This document shows, one piece after another, positions 1 to 11,639 of a stretch of DNA of 64,000 nt. Positions within the stretch are counted from its first letter, which is position 1; the number at the start of each line of letters is the position of its first letter. Position numbers and translations under genes: made by a program. The notes below the pieces were generated by a model. It ran no database searches, had not been told where the DNA came from, and worked only from the letters and a program-made list of their open reading frames with translations. Origin of the DNA: Chrysaora quinquecirrha (taxonomy: Eukaryota; Cnidaria; Scyphozoa; Semaeostomeae; Pelagiidae). The stretch lies in assembly GCA_014526335.1 (NCBI GenBank), contig JACTAT010000008.1:274111-338110 (forward strand), read 5' to 3'.

Positions 1-499
1 ACGAAGAACCCCCCTGGTGCATGAGGTCAGTCTAGATTTCCATTCTGTCCACTCGAGATTCCCGTTCAAGTCGGATGTTTACGTGATCCTCTTTACTTTT
101 AACAAGGATGATCGCAACTAAAATCCCGCGTGTGTATGACGTCAGTCACCTTATTTCTTACATAGCCGACTGCTATGTGCACAGATGAGCCTCCCAACGA
201 GTTTCGAAGTACCGAGAGCACGTGCGGAGCACGCGCCACCCAGAGCCGAGCAGAGCGACGCGAAGTGGCGAGAAGCCCTGCCATGGCAACCGATTTTGCA
301 AGAGTCGCTCCGCCGACGTCGTACCTGGTACGCTTTTCCTACTTTTTCGCCGCCCAGCCGACCGTGGGTAGGCGTGTCATCACCCCTTCGTTTTTTGCGA
401 ACTGCCTTCGCTTCTGGGGTTATTGGGGCTAACCGTTCTTTGAAGTGCGTCATTGGTGCCTGTTTGAACAATAGCCCGAATGTTTTCCTAAAGGGATTA
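1..499. other. GC-rich intergenic spacer with dispersed repeat
   Basis: No convincing gene is seen. Positions about 284-480 resemble 12740-12905 in the same orientation: both contain a TTTGCAAGA word, a GGGTAGGCG word, a GGGGCTAACC word and a TTTGAACAATAGCC/CGCC word in the same order and spacing. This is a diverged dispersed repeat of unknown class. Open frames on both strands here are explained by high GC and show no recognisable domain. Confidence 0.35.
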
Positions 500-506
500 T
501 CGAAAT

Positions 507-1661
507 CACAGGTAACGGGGAAAAGAGAATATAAATGGATGTGTAGACTTAGAATAATATCGTGAAACATACCTTCAGTGTTTTTTTATTTTTGTTGTAT
601 CTCTACCACAACCCTTTTCTTCACTGAATTCGAACGCACACTGCACTCACTACTCAGTTTACGTTAGGCCGTTTTGAACGATTAACGGTCGAATCAATAC
701 TCGGTCCCAGTCTCTCTGTCCACAGAGCAAGAGAGAAGTTTAAAAAATAACAAGGTCTGAAGGTTCGCCAAGGCCGATATCACCAGGCCAAACTTCTGCA
801 GCTTCTCATAAATCCCAGCAACCTCTGTTCCTTGGCTGAATACCCTCAAACCGTCAAACCATCATCCCTCTACGCACACAGGCAGTCTATCTTCGGTTTT
901 GCCCTGCCTGAAGCCATGAGAATTCAATATTTCCACGGCTGGTCTCCACTGTTTTCAGTCTCCAGATGATCAAGGCCTCCTCTCGGGACGGTCCTGCGCA
1001 GCTACGCACAGCGCTGTGCTACGCATCGTCGTAGACATAGAAATTGGCGGGAAAATCCGAAACACAGAATACAGTAAAGTCAAAGTACAATGTCTCGTGC
1101 TCACCAGGAAATGGCCTCTTCTACTGCCCAATATTCCAGAAAAGATAATGTTTTGAAGATCAAGTTTTGGTAAGTCTCTGCGAGTTTCACGTGTTTTGCA
1201 TTTATTTTTATGGGGACGGGAGCTTCGGCCTACTCATGTCATGCACCGTTTCGACTTGTGCTCTGCTCTTTCCCTGCATGTCCACGTATCAATAGACTCT
1301 TATAACCCTCACAGATACAAATTTCATTTTGTATAAAATATTTTATTTAAATAGAGTATATACAAAAACATTCAATAGGCCTCATCATATATTTTCCAAA
1401 AAGTTATACTCAGAGAAAATGAAGCAATTTTTTACCGACCTCCCCCCAAAAAAAATTTCGCTCCCTGCAACCCAGTTTTTTGTAGCAAATATTAAGCCAG
1501 AAGCAAGTTTCTTATTCAAAAAACGACGGTGTTTTGTTAAATAAAAGAATAAAACAACTAACCTTGCCGGGAGGTGGGGTTGAGCTCACGTGTACACCAT
1601 TTTAAAATCTGTTTTACTGTCATCATTAATTAAACCTTTCTGCTGATCTTTCTGTAGGCTT
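507..1661 (+). repeat. P1 left terminal inverted repeat
   Basis: Matches the reverse complement of 9766-10931 almost base for base; differences are a few single-base and homopolymer changes, for example the A/C runs near 1440. It holds a leader exon (about 1090-1169) with a GTAAGT donor and an intron ending at the TCTGTAG acceptor (1657), four bases short of the inner border of the repeat. The TIR therefore carries promoter, leader exon and intron for the gene next to it. Confidence 0.9.
1090..1169 (+). other. TIR leader exon, left copy (5' UTR/uORF of helicase gene)
   Basis: ATG at 1090 opens 26 codons plus two bases and stops at a TTTTG|GTAAGT donor. Splicing to the acceptor at 1657 would read W-L-I-V and then stop, so for the helicase transcript this is an upstream ORF in a leader exon. 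In the right TIR the same exon, spliced to 9769, reads directly into the transposase. Confidence 0.65.
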
Positions 1662-1689
1662 ATTGTGTGAAATAAAGTATAACGACACA

Positions 1690-4600
1690 ATGGCGGTGAG
1701 TGCTATGTGTGCAGTTTTATTTTGGTGTGCAATTTTAATTGATGTTCTCTCAGTCGCAATAATACTAAGGATTCGACATCAATAATAATGATTATAATGA
1801 TAACGAGACAACGGTATGTAAAAAGTACTTTCAGGAGTAGTCCAAAATGACACTGAGTAAATAAAATACAATATGTAGAGACGCAATTATGTAAAACTAA
1901 CATATACTGGTAGTTATGTTCTATGGCTAGCGCTAGGGTACTGATTATAGTTTTCATCATCCAATAATATTAATATTCTACCTGTCATTTGAAGACAAAA
2001 TATTTATTAAGAAAAATGTTACGAATTGAAAAAACAAGCTGTAATACAATACACGTTTGTTATGAGAAAGTAAGCTCCCAATAGTACCCAGTTTCGCAAT
2101 TTTTCTTGCGGTTTTAATGCTAAAGATTTTAAAAGTTCTTAAAATCTGTTTTGGTAGACGGTTTCTTATAAAAAAGCACGTATACGATAATTTCTTATAT
2201 GGATTTCAACTTCATTTTCAGCTGGTTTTGTCGGAAAAGCAATCCTTGTGTGTTGATATGGCAATGAAAGGTCACAATTTCACAATAATTGGTAAAGCTG
2301 GTACTGGAAAATCGTTCATTGCAAAGGAAATAATGAGGTCCTTCATTGCAGCAGGCAAAACTTTCCAAATCGTGTGCTCTACTGGTGTATCCTGTGAAGT
2401 ATATAAACGGGAGGAATGGCCAATAAATAATGCTAAAGTATTAAATTCGTTTTTTGGAATTGGTTTAGCTGATGCTCCGTTCGCGAATATTGTAAGAGAT
2501 GCAGTAGGAAAATGTGATCGTTACTTACTTAACGTTCAATGCATAATCTGGGATGAGTTCAGTATGAATAGCTCAAGGGATCTTGACTTAATACATAATA
2601 TATGCTCTTTAGTAAGAAAGTGTCATCTTCCCTTTGGTGGAATTCAGTTCATCCTTATAGGAGACTGGCTGCAATTACCACCAGTCGTTGATAATTTTTA
2701 CTTGACATCAGAAAATGCAAAAATGTACAACAGCCCTTTGTATGGCCATATCATTAAGCATCAAATCGAATTGGACACAATATTCCGACAAGGGGGGGAT
2801 GATTCAGCTTTTATCAAACTTCTTGATGATCTGAGACAAGGTAGGTGTACAGATGAGAGCTTGCAGTTTATAGATAGAAAGCTGTCAAATCCAATTTCAA
2901 CAGGTATTTCTGGTCGCCCAACTGAACTGTGTTTTACAAGATTAGATGAGAACTTCAGAAATGTCACCATTCTTCGCGAAATGGAAGGATCAGCTGTTTC
3001 TTTTGCGAGTGAAGATCAAGGAAAACTAAGCAAAGCTCAAGAAATTATCCCAAAAAAGCTAATAACAAAGCATGGTGCTCCAATGATTTGCCTTGCAAAC
3101 ATTAACAACCAACTACACAACGGGACAAGGTGTACATTTTTATCAAAGATTGATAACAACAGAGCTGAGATCGAAGTGGAAGGGGGTGGAAGATATATTG
3201 TAGAAAGATGGAGCTGGACAAACGTTAATAAGGATGGCATTGTCGTTGGTTGTCGACGGCAAATTCCGTTAAAACTAAATTTTGCAAGTACAATTCACAA
3301 AGCACAAGGTTCTGAATTTTCCAAAATTATTGTCCATTCTGATTTTGAATTTAATGGTGGCATGATGTATGTTGCATTATCGAGAGCAAAAAGCCATACG
3401 GGTGTTCAGCTTGTTGGGTTTCGTAAAGATCACCTGAAATCAAGAGAAAAAGAGATAGCTGAATTATCGAGTCTTCATCATCAGCCTTTTCAAAATGACA
3501 TTTCTTGCTGTAAGACCATTGTCCCCACCGATCAAAATGAAAGAACAGGAGAACATGTAAGTTGTGATTCTATTGCTCCGTATGATGATGTGCAAAACGA
3601 GTTTGAGAGAGACAATGTTTCGCTTGTAGAAGAAGAGAAAGTAGTACATCTTGAAATGTTTCTCGAATGTTTAGAAGAAGCCCAGGATGAAATCAATCAG
3701 CCTCCAAGTGATTTTCAATACGAAACCTTCTTACGGCAAATGAAGGACACTTCAATTCTAAGTGATTCGGAACATTCTATAAGGAAGAATGAAGTCATAC
3801 AAAAAGCGATCGATGGAGGGCTAAAAACAGAATTATTCATAAAGATTATATGGAGAAAGATTTTTCTAATTATCAAGACATATATCAAAGGTAACTTAAC
3901 GGACACAACATTCTCCATGGGCATTTTAAAGAACGTTACATCAAAGGTATGGTTATTTAGCCGCGACAAAGACATGCGTAGGCTCCTGCTTATTGTACTT
4001 TCAGACAGGGAAAATAATATGGGAACTGTCACAGATGTTGTGGTATGCTTTTTGTCGGATCTGGCTTGTAAGGTTTACAACATTTTACTGGACATTATTG
4101 CATCTTCAGTCAAGGAAAAAACTGCTACTATCGCTTCATCAAGTTTAAAGGTCATCGAGATGGATAATACTGGTTTATCAAAACTTCGGTACTTGGGTGG
4201 ATATGTTGTACATGTTCTTCTTTCAAAGTACAAAAGTTATGCGCATGCGAATATGATGTCAGAAAACAAAGATGTAATGCTGTGTGTTGAGAAAGCAATG
4301 ACAAAAGTAAAGCTGTTGCAGTCAACAATTATTATTCCGTATGAAAAAATAGTCGAAACCACAACCAAAATTGAAACTTTGGATATTACAGAGCAACGTC
4401 AATACGCTTCCGGGGACTGCTTCACATTACAGATGAGTTTTTTGATTTCATGATCAGGCTAGAGCAAGCCAGAGTAAACCATTTAAGCTTGAACAAGTTT
4501 AAAACAATGGGAGAAGATTTTCTTTTTGAGATTAAAAAAGAGATAATGGGGGATATTGAATTGGCGATACAACACCAGTTCTTCAAGTTATTCAACGACG

Positions 4601-5478
4601 AAAGCAACTCTGCTACTGCTGCTCCCAAACAGGTAAAATGTGTCATCAAAACAATTCATTTGTTTCCATTTCTTACAAAGCAACTTTAAAATAAAATGTT
4701 TCATCATTGATATTTGGGTGAGCCAAAAATGCCTCACCAGTTTACAGAATATGTAAATTATAATATTATGTCAGCTTGATGCGTTGCATAAAATAATGTA
4801 AGCCGCCCTTGTTTATAAGCTGCAAAAATGTGCCAAAAATAAATGTAAGCCGCGGTAAATAAAAAGAAATACACTACTTAGCTTGGTCGTTACTTTTTTA
4901 GCTCACCTGGTAAAGAAATATGCATACCTATCTCTTAAATAATTTTGCTTCTCATACAGAAATTAATAGCCGAAATGTTCGAAGATGCCGTAAACTTATA
5001 TATTCGTGTTGGAGCCAAGGAAGTCCTGAAAGATTTCAAAAGATGTTTCATGATGGAAAAATCAATGGCTCATCGTCAGATGGTTCTTGTCAGGACCAAA
5101 AAGAAAGAGAAAAGGAAAGCAAAAATATCCCTGAAGGAATTTAGCGAAGACCGGTCGGAAGATAAATGTGATACTCACGCCAAACTAAAAGCATCAATCA
5201 TTCAATTCGGTGATTCATACCTATGGACTGTATTCAAAGTATCAGAGTTAAAGATTCTTTGTGCAGCAAGCGGAATTGAGATTCCGGGCAAGACGAGAAG
5301 GAAGATGGAAATTGCTAAGCTTTTACTTGCGAAAGTAAAGGACAAAGGTGGTTTTGAATTTCCGTTTTTCCTTGATAGATTAATGGTTTCTTCAAATTCC
5401 GTATCAGAAGAAATAACACATGTCCATGGTGAGCAGCAACGACCACTGCGACTAACGATAAGAGCAGTACGAATCTAG
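1690..5478 (+). CDS. Pif1-like SF1B helicase with SAP-like C-terminus, P1 partner gene
   Basis: Gene model: TIR leader exon ending 1169; exon 1658-1695 carrying ATG GCG before a GTGAG donor; exon 2222-4632 after a TTTTCAG acceptor; exon 4960-5478. The Met-Ala start joins in phase to the helicase. Motifs (numbered from Met at 1690): Walker A GKAGTGKS about 26-33, Walker B IIWDEF about 111-115, GDWLQLPP about 150, Pif1-type STIHKAQGSE about 358-368, VALSRAK about 386. A YLGGYV motif lies near 657. The last exon holds a SAP-like helix-turn-helix (SELKILCAASGI...). The expected product is about 978 residues. One missing base between about 4420 and 4445 shifts the frame; otherwise it is open. Pif1 helicases unwind DNA 5' to 3'; a role in transposition is inferred from its location only. 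Whether the frameshift is real is unknown. Confidence 0.8.
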
Positions 5479-5764
5479 GACCTACAATAACAAGCTCAAC
5501 TTAATGCAATCGTATTTAAAAACGTTGGAACACTGGCTTAGGCTAGATAGTAGCAGGTGCACCAAAAGAGAGCTTTGATAGGTGAAACTATAAAATATTC
5601 TCGAACTTGTTAAATTTGAAAATTGATTCATTCAAAATGTTGGATATTTCAAAAGTGTTATGGAATTCTACATTTTTTCTTCACAAAGGGAATCTTTTTT
5701 GGTGCACGTATTTAGTTAAACTTCCATAGAACTTAGTTTGAATTATATATTTAGTTTTGTTCGC

Positions 5765-8700
5765 TTAACATTTCTTCCTTTTAAATGGGTGCAGATTTGG
5801 TAGTCCTACTTTTGGCAAATCTGCTGTACCGCCACTGTTGCACTTTTTGCTTATCGAAGCCTGCGTAATGTTGACAGTGTTTATCGTGTTCATATAGAGC
5901 GAATAGTTCGGATGGTCATTTTGTGCATTGAAGCCACGGACTTGACAAAATATGTTCTCGAGTATGTCTTGATTTAATATAATAGGCTTAATCACAGCTC
6001 GAGGGAAAAGACTTTTTTTTATTTTCACAACTTGCTCCAGACCGTACACCATCGCTCTTAGATCGAACCAAAGTTGTTCAGATATGAACTGTTTGCTATC
6101 CTCAACATCATTCTTCCACTTCTCAAGCTCCTGTATGAATTGCTTACACTTACCAATCCGCTCGTCAAAGACATTGTCAATAGGCCTCTTGCTGCTGAAC
6201 AGTGATATCAACTCATGCGTGTGTTTTAGCAACCATGTACTTCCATCTAGGATCGTCGAATCTTCACCGGGAATTTTGGCGATGTGCTTTTGATACTCCT
6301 ATTACGATAAATAATTGTACATAAATAGGTATCAAGTTGGGCGTGTTTTTCACTTTTAGTGCAGTTGAAAAATGGGTACGTTGTATTATTATTTCATTGT
6401 GTTGTTTGCGATAGAGCAAGATAGTTTGTTAAAAGATTTCTGATATTTATTATTGACTTCTTAAAAGATACATTGAGTTACAAGCCCTTAGAGATCTTTG
6501 GTCACGGAACCCATATTCTATAAAAACGCAACTGTTTATAATATGATCTTTCGTAACTCACCACCATTAGATAGTACATCTTGTCATCTAGAAGATCTTC
6601 CGCTAGAGCGTTTCTCATTTTGGACCGTCCATCCAAATCGAAATGATGATGCGTCAATTTTTCGTGGCATTTCATCGTGTGATTTTCCTGGTCCCACTCG
6701 TATGCAGATTTCCAGTGTTGGAAGAGTATTGGCTTACCATTGATCATTAACTGCCTTGGTGTTTTCCGCTTGCAGAGCTTTTAGGATGTTATTCCTTATT
6801 TTTTGAAATTATGCTAAAATGTAAAATAAAATAATTCTCCCAAGCGTTCACTTGAACTATTTTACAAATGTGCCAAATTTTGAAGGAGTGGCTTTCAAAT
6901 AGGAAAAAATTGTGCCAAAACCAAATGTCGCGGAGAAGTAGGAAGCATCTCCAACTTAGGGGACGCTACGACACTTTTAGGACACTTTTGCGGCTAGAGC
7001 ACTTTCAAATACGTTAAATTTTCGAAAATAGGGCAAAATTTCTATGGCAAAAGGGCACTTTTTCTTTGTTTGCAGAATCTTGGGGGGGTGGGTGCCCCCG
7101 GTTCCTACGTCCATGTAAATTTATGTGGTATGCACATTATGTATTCGAAAAAATGTCTGTAAAAGAAAATATATTTTTAGAAAACGCCGAAGCAGAAAAA
7201 TTAGAAAGAGAATTAACACAGAGAAAACAAAGACTAATTCACTTACTTTACAATCAACCATCAGGACTAGAGGACCCCCAGTCTTGATATTGTATGCCAC
7301 AAAATTATTCCCTTCAGGGTTGTCAACACACATCTTTATGAACGATCGGTTTGGTTCTCCGCCATCACAAAGAAGCCAATACACGCTGAAAAGAACATAA
7401 AGAATACAATAACGTCGAAACAATACCTAGATATAAACATGATGTCATATGAATAAGAATTACACACGAATCTGCTAAGCAAAAAAACTTACATGTGAAA
7501 TGAGGAAAGTTAAATCGATAGATTAAGAGATATACTCACTGAAAACCTGCCTTCAAGACCCATTCTATGCCTTCCCATATCTTTTCACCAAGAGTAACTG
7601 CCGGCATTGTGGTGATTGCAAAGTGTGCAAGGGCGAAACGGAACCCATCATCTGTAACAAGTGCAAACTGGACAACCTTTTTTGCAACTTCAATTTCATC
7701 TTTTCCTGTAGAAAATATTGAGATTTGCTTTAAGTTCGACGAAGGGTCGCTTAACGGGGGAGTTCATATTCCTCTGGTCATAAATTGCACTTACCGGTTG
7801 TCAGCAGTTTAACATTTTGATATGTGTTACCAAGATTGACAATGCCTGCCAGCTTGAAAAGACTACCTTGCCTGACATAGACAACATCTTGCTACAAAAT
7901 TTAAAAAAGAAAATCAATCGATCAATGTTCGTCCACATTAAAAGAACAGTTTAGACGTATGGCGTTCCATAAAGTTAGAGGTGAGAAAACCTTAGTTCCG
8001 TTAATTTCAGCGCGCCTTGTTACACCTTAAGTCCGCGAAAAAGGAAAATGTAGTTATAAAGGCATAAATACATATTTTCTTGGTTCTACGCCTAAAACGG
8101 TCTATGGTGGTTGGAAATTGGTAATTATGCGGTAAAGGGTGCCCAAATAGCATGATAATGCGGGTGCGCGAAAAATTGGGGAGTGAAAATTAAAGGGGCT
8201 AAAAATCAGAAGGGCGCGAGAATTAGGGGAATAAGAGCATTTCAATTATCTTGTTTGTTACCTGGATAGTCATTTCATCAAAAACGATTCCTCCCCACAA
8301 ACGTTCTTCATTCATGTCTAAACGCAGCCTTTCACGTTCCAGCCATTTAAAAACCTCTGGATTCCAACCAGCTTCTGCCTCTATCCCATTCTTGTAAACA
8401 CTACAAAAAGTTATTAAACCAGCTAAAACCTTTACTTCCTGTCCTATTAATGCACAGAGATATGAAAAATAACAATGTTAAAATGATTATATTTTGTAAT
8501 TCTCTTACCTAATCAATCTTTTGCTTGGAAGAATCAGGATTCTCTTCAAACAATCATATGCCTTTGGCGATGAAGCGTATATATCAATGCATAGCTTGAT
8601 GAGCCTGTGTGCAGAAATTTGAATAATTTAACCCTAGTTTAATCCTTACACTTTTTCTTGTCAATTCTTTGTCTGAAATTTGTTATTCCGACTCCGAAAT

Positions 8701-10326
8701 GGTTTGAAGTTGAAATATATTTAGCATAAAGAACGTTTATGTTACTTACTGTGGATGCCATCTTCTGCCGGAAGGTCCTTTCGCACTTAAAGCTTTCTTC
8801 TGTTGCCTTAGTAAAAGTTCAAATCCTGAAGGCACATTTGATTCGTCTATACCTTTTAAGATGCTGCTTAGATCATCGTCGTCGTCATCATCAATACTTA
8901 TAGCTTCGGATTGGAATTTTTTTTGCCAGTATGTTGCTCGTTTAGTTGCATTTATCTTTTCTTGCTCTAAAATGCGCATTTTTTCCGCCATTTCATCTCT
9001 ACCGAGGTAACAATTCTTCGTTTGCTTAATGTTCTTATATTCCAGTTTTCTTGACGATAGTGTTTTCTTTACTCTTGAACATTCTAAGCAGAATCTACTC
9101 TGGTTATTCAGGTTAATTGTACAGACAAATAGTTTACACCGTTTTGAAATAATGTTAACACTACATTCAGTGGGACTTCCAAGTATTCTCTTGCAACAAA
9201 GTTTGTCATTTTCAGTCCTGATTACTCTCTCTAAACCATTTCCAGTAAAACCAACGCACAACTTTAATTTACTCAAAAACAATAGTAGAAATTCGATTTT
9301 CAATGATGTTATTTCACATTTTTCTATATACAAGTCCATTTCACAAATCTTAATCCCATCAATTCCAGTAACGGTTATTGATCTGCTTGCAGTATCGAAT
9401 TCTAGATCAGGGGAATATCGGTTGTCATTGATGGTATAAGCTGTTGCCCTTGTAAATTCATATCTTTCATTCGTGATGCTAAGAAGGGTCCATCCATGAT
9501 AAGTGCTGCCAGTATCAAAACTAAATTGTTCAAACTTGAATATCTCCTTATGCAAATTTTGATAAACTCTGGTGCGTCCATAACTCTCATTGCTTACTTT
9601 CCGGCTAACGACGATGCTGTCCCCAAACAAATCCTTAACAACTAACCCGAGTTCATTTTCATTTGGAACACTTTGAATATTTGAATTTTCCTTATCCTCA
9701 CTCAGATCTCTTAAAATTTCTTCAACTGTTGTGCACTCACCTTTTACTATTCTAAAATTCTTAAGAAGCCTACAGAAAGATCAGCAGAAAGGTTTAATTA
9801 ATGATGACAGTAAAACAGATTTTAAAATGGTGTACACGTGAGCTCAACCCCACCTCCCGGCAAGGTTAGTTGTTTTATTCTTTTATTTAACAAAACACCG
9901 TCGTTTTTTGAATAAGAAACTTGCTTCTGGCTTAATATTTGCTACAAAAAACTGGGTTGCAGGGAGCGAAATTTTTTTTTGGGGGGGGGGGGGAGGTCGG
10001 TAAAAAATTGCTTCATTTTCTCTGAGTATAACTTTTTTGGAAAATATATGATGAGGCCTATTGAATGTTTTTGTATATACTCTATTTAAATAAAATATTT
10101 TATACAAAATGAAATTTGTATCTGTGAGGGTTATAAGAGTCTATTGATACGTGGACATGCAGGGAAAGAGCAGAGCACAAGTCGAAACGGTGCATGACAT
10201 GAGTAGGCCGAAGCTCCCGTCCCCATAAAAAATAAATGCAAAACACGTGAAACTCGCAGAGACTTACCAAAACTTGATCTTCAAAACATTATCTTTTCTG
10301 GAATATTGGGCAGTAGAAGAGGCCAT
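5765..10326 (-). CDS. P-type (THAP9-like fold) transposase of P1, nine exons
   Basis: Minus-strand exons with GT-AG borders: 10268-10326, 8750-9769, 8509-8604, 8262-8400, 7795-7891, 7540-7705, 7247-7385, 6562-6813, 5765-6298; they sum to 834 codons with consistent phases. Features in order: a Cys-rich segment (exon 2), GRRWHP...LCIDIYASSPKAY and ILILPSKR (typical of the P superfamily before the catalytic core), FDEMTIQ (first Asp, about 433), CDGGEPNR (second Asp, about 533), LVLMVDCKH, a KMRNALAEDLL helix region, and NQDILENIF with Glu about 770. Exon 8 has two compensating 1-base shifts near 6797 (A run) and 6775, giving in-frame stops in between. No THAP finger is seen at the N-terminus. 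Start is at 10326; the upstream ATG at 10348 is out of frame in this TIR copy. The role is cut-and-paste transposition of P1; this copy may be inactive. Confidence 0.88.
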
Positions 10327-10931
10327 TTCCCTGGTGAGCACGAGACATTGTACTTTGACTTTACTGTATTCTGTGTTTCGGATTTTCCCGCCAATTTCTA
10401 TGTCTACGACGATGCGTAGCACAGCGCTGTGCGTAGCTGCGCAGGACCGTCCCGAGAGGAGGCCTTGATCATCTGGAGACTGAAAACAGTGGAGACCAGC
10501 CGTGGAAATATTGAATTCTCATGGCTTCAGGCAGGGCAAAACCGAAGATAGACTGCCTGTGTGCGTAGAGGGATGATGGTTTGACGGTTTGAGGGTATTC
10601 GGCCAAGGAACAGAGGTTGCTGGGATTTATGAGAAGCTGCAGAAGTTTGGCCTGGTGATATCGGCCTTGGCGAACCTTCAGACCTTGTTATTTTTTAAAC
10701 TTCTCTCTTGCTCTGTGGACAGAGAGACTGGGACCGAGTATTGATTCGACCGTTAATCGTTCAAAACGGCCTAACGTAAACTGAGTAGTGAGTGCAGTGT
10801 GCGTTCGAATTCAGTGAAGAAAAGGGTTGTGGTAGAGATACAACAAAAATAAAAAAACACTGAAGGTATGTTTCACGATATTATTCTAAGTCTACACATC
10901 CATTTATATTCTCTTTTCCCCGTTACCTGTG
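9766..10931 (-). repeat. P1 right terminal inverted repeat
   Basis: Inverted partner of 507-1661. In this copy the leader exon (10268-10348, minus) has one extra G compared with the left copy, so the first ATG is out of frame here while the second (10326) stays in frame with the transposase. The poly-G/C tract near 9980 is longer than its partner, which explains most of the length difference. Confidence 0.9.
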
Positions 10932-10942
10932 TCGAAATCTGA

Positions 10943-11030
10943 AAGCCGTGAAAATAGCTCGGTTGGTAAGGGCTCCTGTTTCGTGATGCAGGTTGTCGGA
11001 GGAAGGAGATCGATTCCACTCAGGGGAGAA
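10943..11030 (+). repeat. tRNA-derived SINE head (degenerate)
   Basis: TAGCTCGGTTGGTAAG (10955-10970) resembles a tRNA A box and GATCGATTCC (11008-11017) a B box, at normal spacing. It is preceded by AGCCGTGAAAA. No clear acceptor-stem pairing was found, so a SINE head is favoured over a functional tRNA. It lies immediately outside the P1 right target duplication. Confidence 0.5.
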
Positions 11031-11630
11031 TCGTTTTCCATCAGCATTTTTTCTTCCAGTGGTTTCCGTGGTGGAAATGCTTTTCGGAGCACAAGGAGAC
11101 GTCTCGATCACTAAATCTTGCTTCGGAATTATTTTAAAATTGGTTTGGTATCAATATCTTTCAATCAAAGCTCATCAAACAAAGTCCATGTTTACATGAA
11201 TATTCAGTCAACCGTTTTGAATCGCATTGTGCAAATGCTTTTAATCCTTTCAATGGAAAGAAAATGCCATTACCACATTTCAAAAGCCTTTTCAGAAGTG
11301 CATTTCATTCAAAGAAAACAAAGAAAAACCCTTTCTTGGACAGTGCATTTAAAAGCAAACAAAACACTTTCCAAATGCAATAACGAAGTTAAAGCTGCCT
11401 TGATAGCAGTATCTGACTATACAGGACTGAGCAAGATAAACTACAACAAGACCAAGAAGCAGGATCCTGCAGTAAACCCGAGTTTTCCACGATCAGACGG
11501 AGAATGCATTCAATCTATTATATTGCTACGTTTTCTATCATGATCCTTGGGGAATCCTTTCAACGGGAAGGAAACAAGCCAAAGACAGCTAGAAAGGTAA
11601 AATTTTCTTCGCAACATAAAACTTGACCAA
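11031..11630. other. spacer, no recognised gene
   Basis: An open frame at 11118-11543 (141 codons, plus) has no motif I recognise and biased composition; I do not call it a gene. The first part may be the body of the SINE. Confidence 0.3.
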
Positions 11631-11639
11631 CGAACATGG

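Larger units (their letters stand above)
507..10931. mobile_element. P1: P-superfamily DNA transposon, near complete, two convergent genes
   Basis: A 10.4-kb element flanked by a perfect 7-bp duplication TCGAAAT (500-506 and 10932-10938). It starts CACAGGTAACGGGG and ends with the reverse complement. The TIRs are about 1.16 kb. Two genes face each other: a plus-strand Pif1-like helicase with a SAP-like C-terminus (1690-5478) and a minus-strand P-type transposase (5765-10326). A 7-8 bp duplication and an RNase H-like transposase are typical of the P superfamily. A TIR over 1 kb and a helicase gene are not part of the canonical Drosophila P element, which carries only the transposase. The few coding defects and near-identical TIRs suggest a fairly young copy. 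Confidence 0.9.

Noticed and set aside
151..570. Overlapping ORFs on both strands at the left edge, crossing the P1 border
   Set aside because: They read from flanking DNA through the target duplication into the TIR, so they cannot be a conserved gene.
1329..1544. 71-codon ORF in the P1 TIR (and its partner at 9883-10107)
   Set aside because: It lies in the predicted intron, the two TIR copies differ by frameshifts in homopolymers, and no motif is present.
8750..9769. THAP finger at the start of the P1 transposase
   Set aside because: Cys residues are present but the C2CH spacing and the AVPxx-like end of THAP are not seen.
507..10931. Helitron as explanation for the Pif1 helicase
   Set aside because: There are long TIRs and a 7-bp target duplication, and no Rep/HUH nuclease motif was seen next to the helicase.
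10943..11030. Functional tRNA gene
   Set aside because: A and B boxes are visible but no convincing acceptor stem or anticodon arm; a SINE head fits better.
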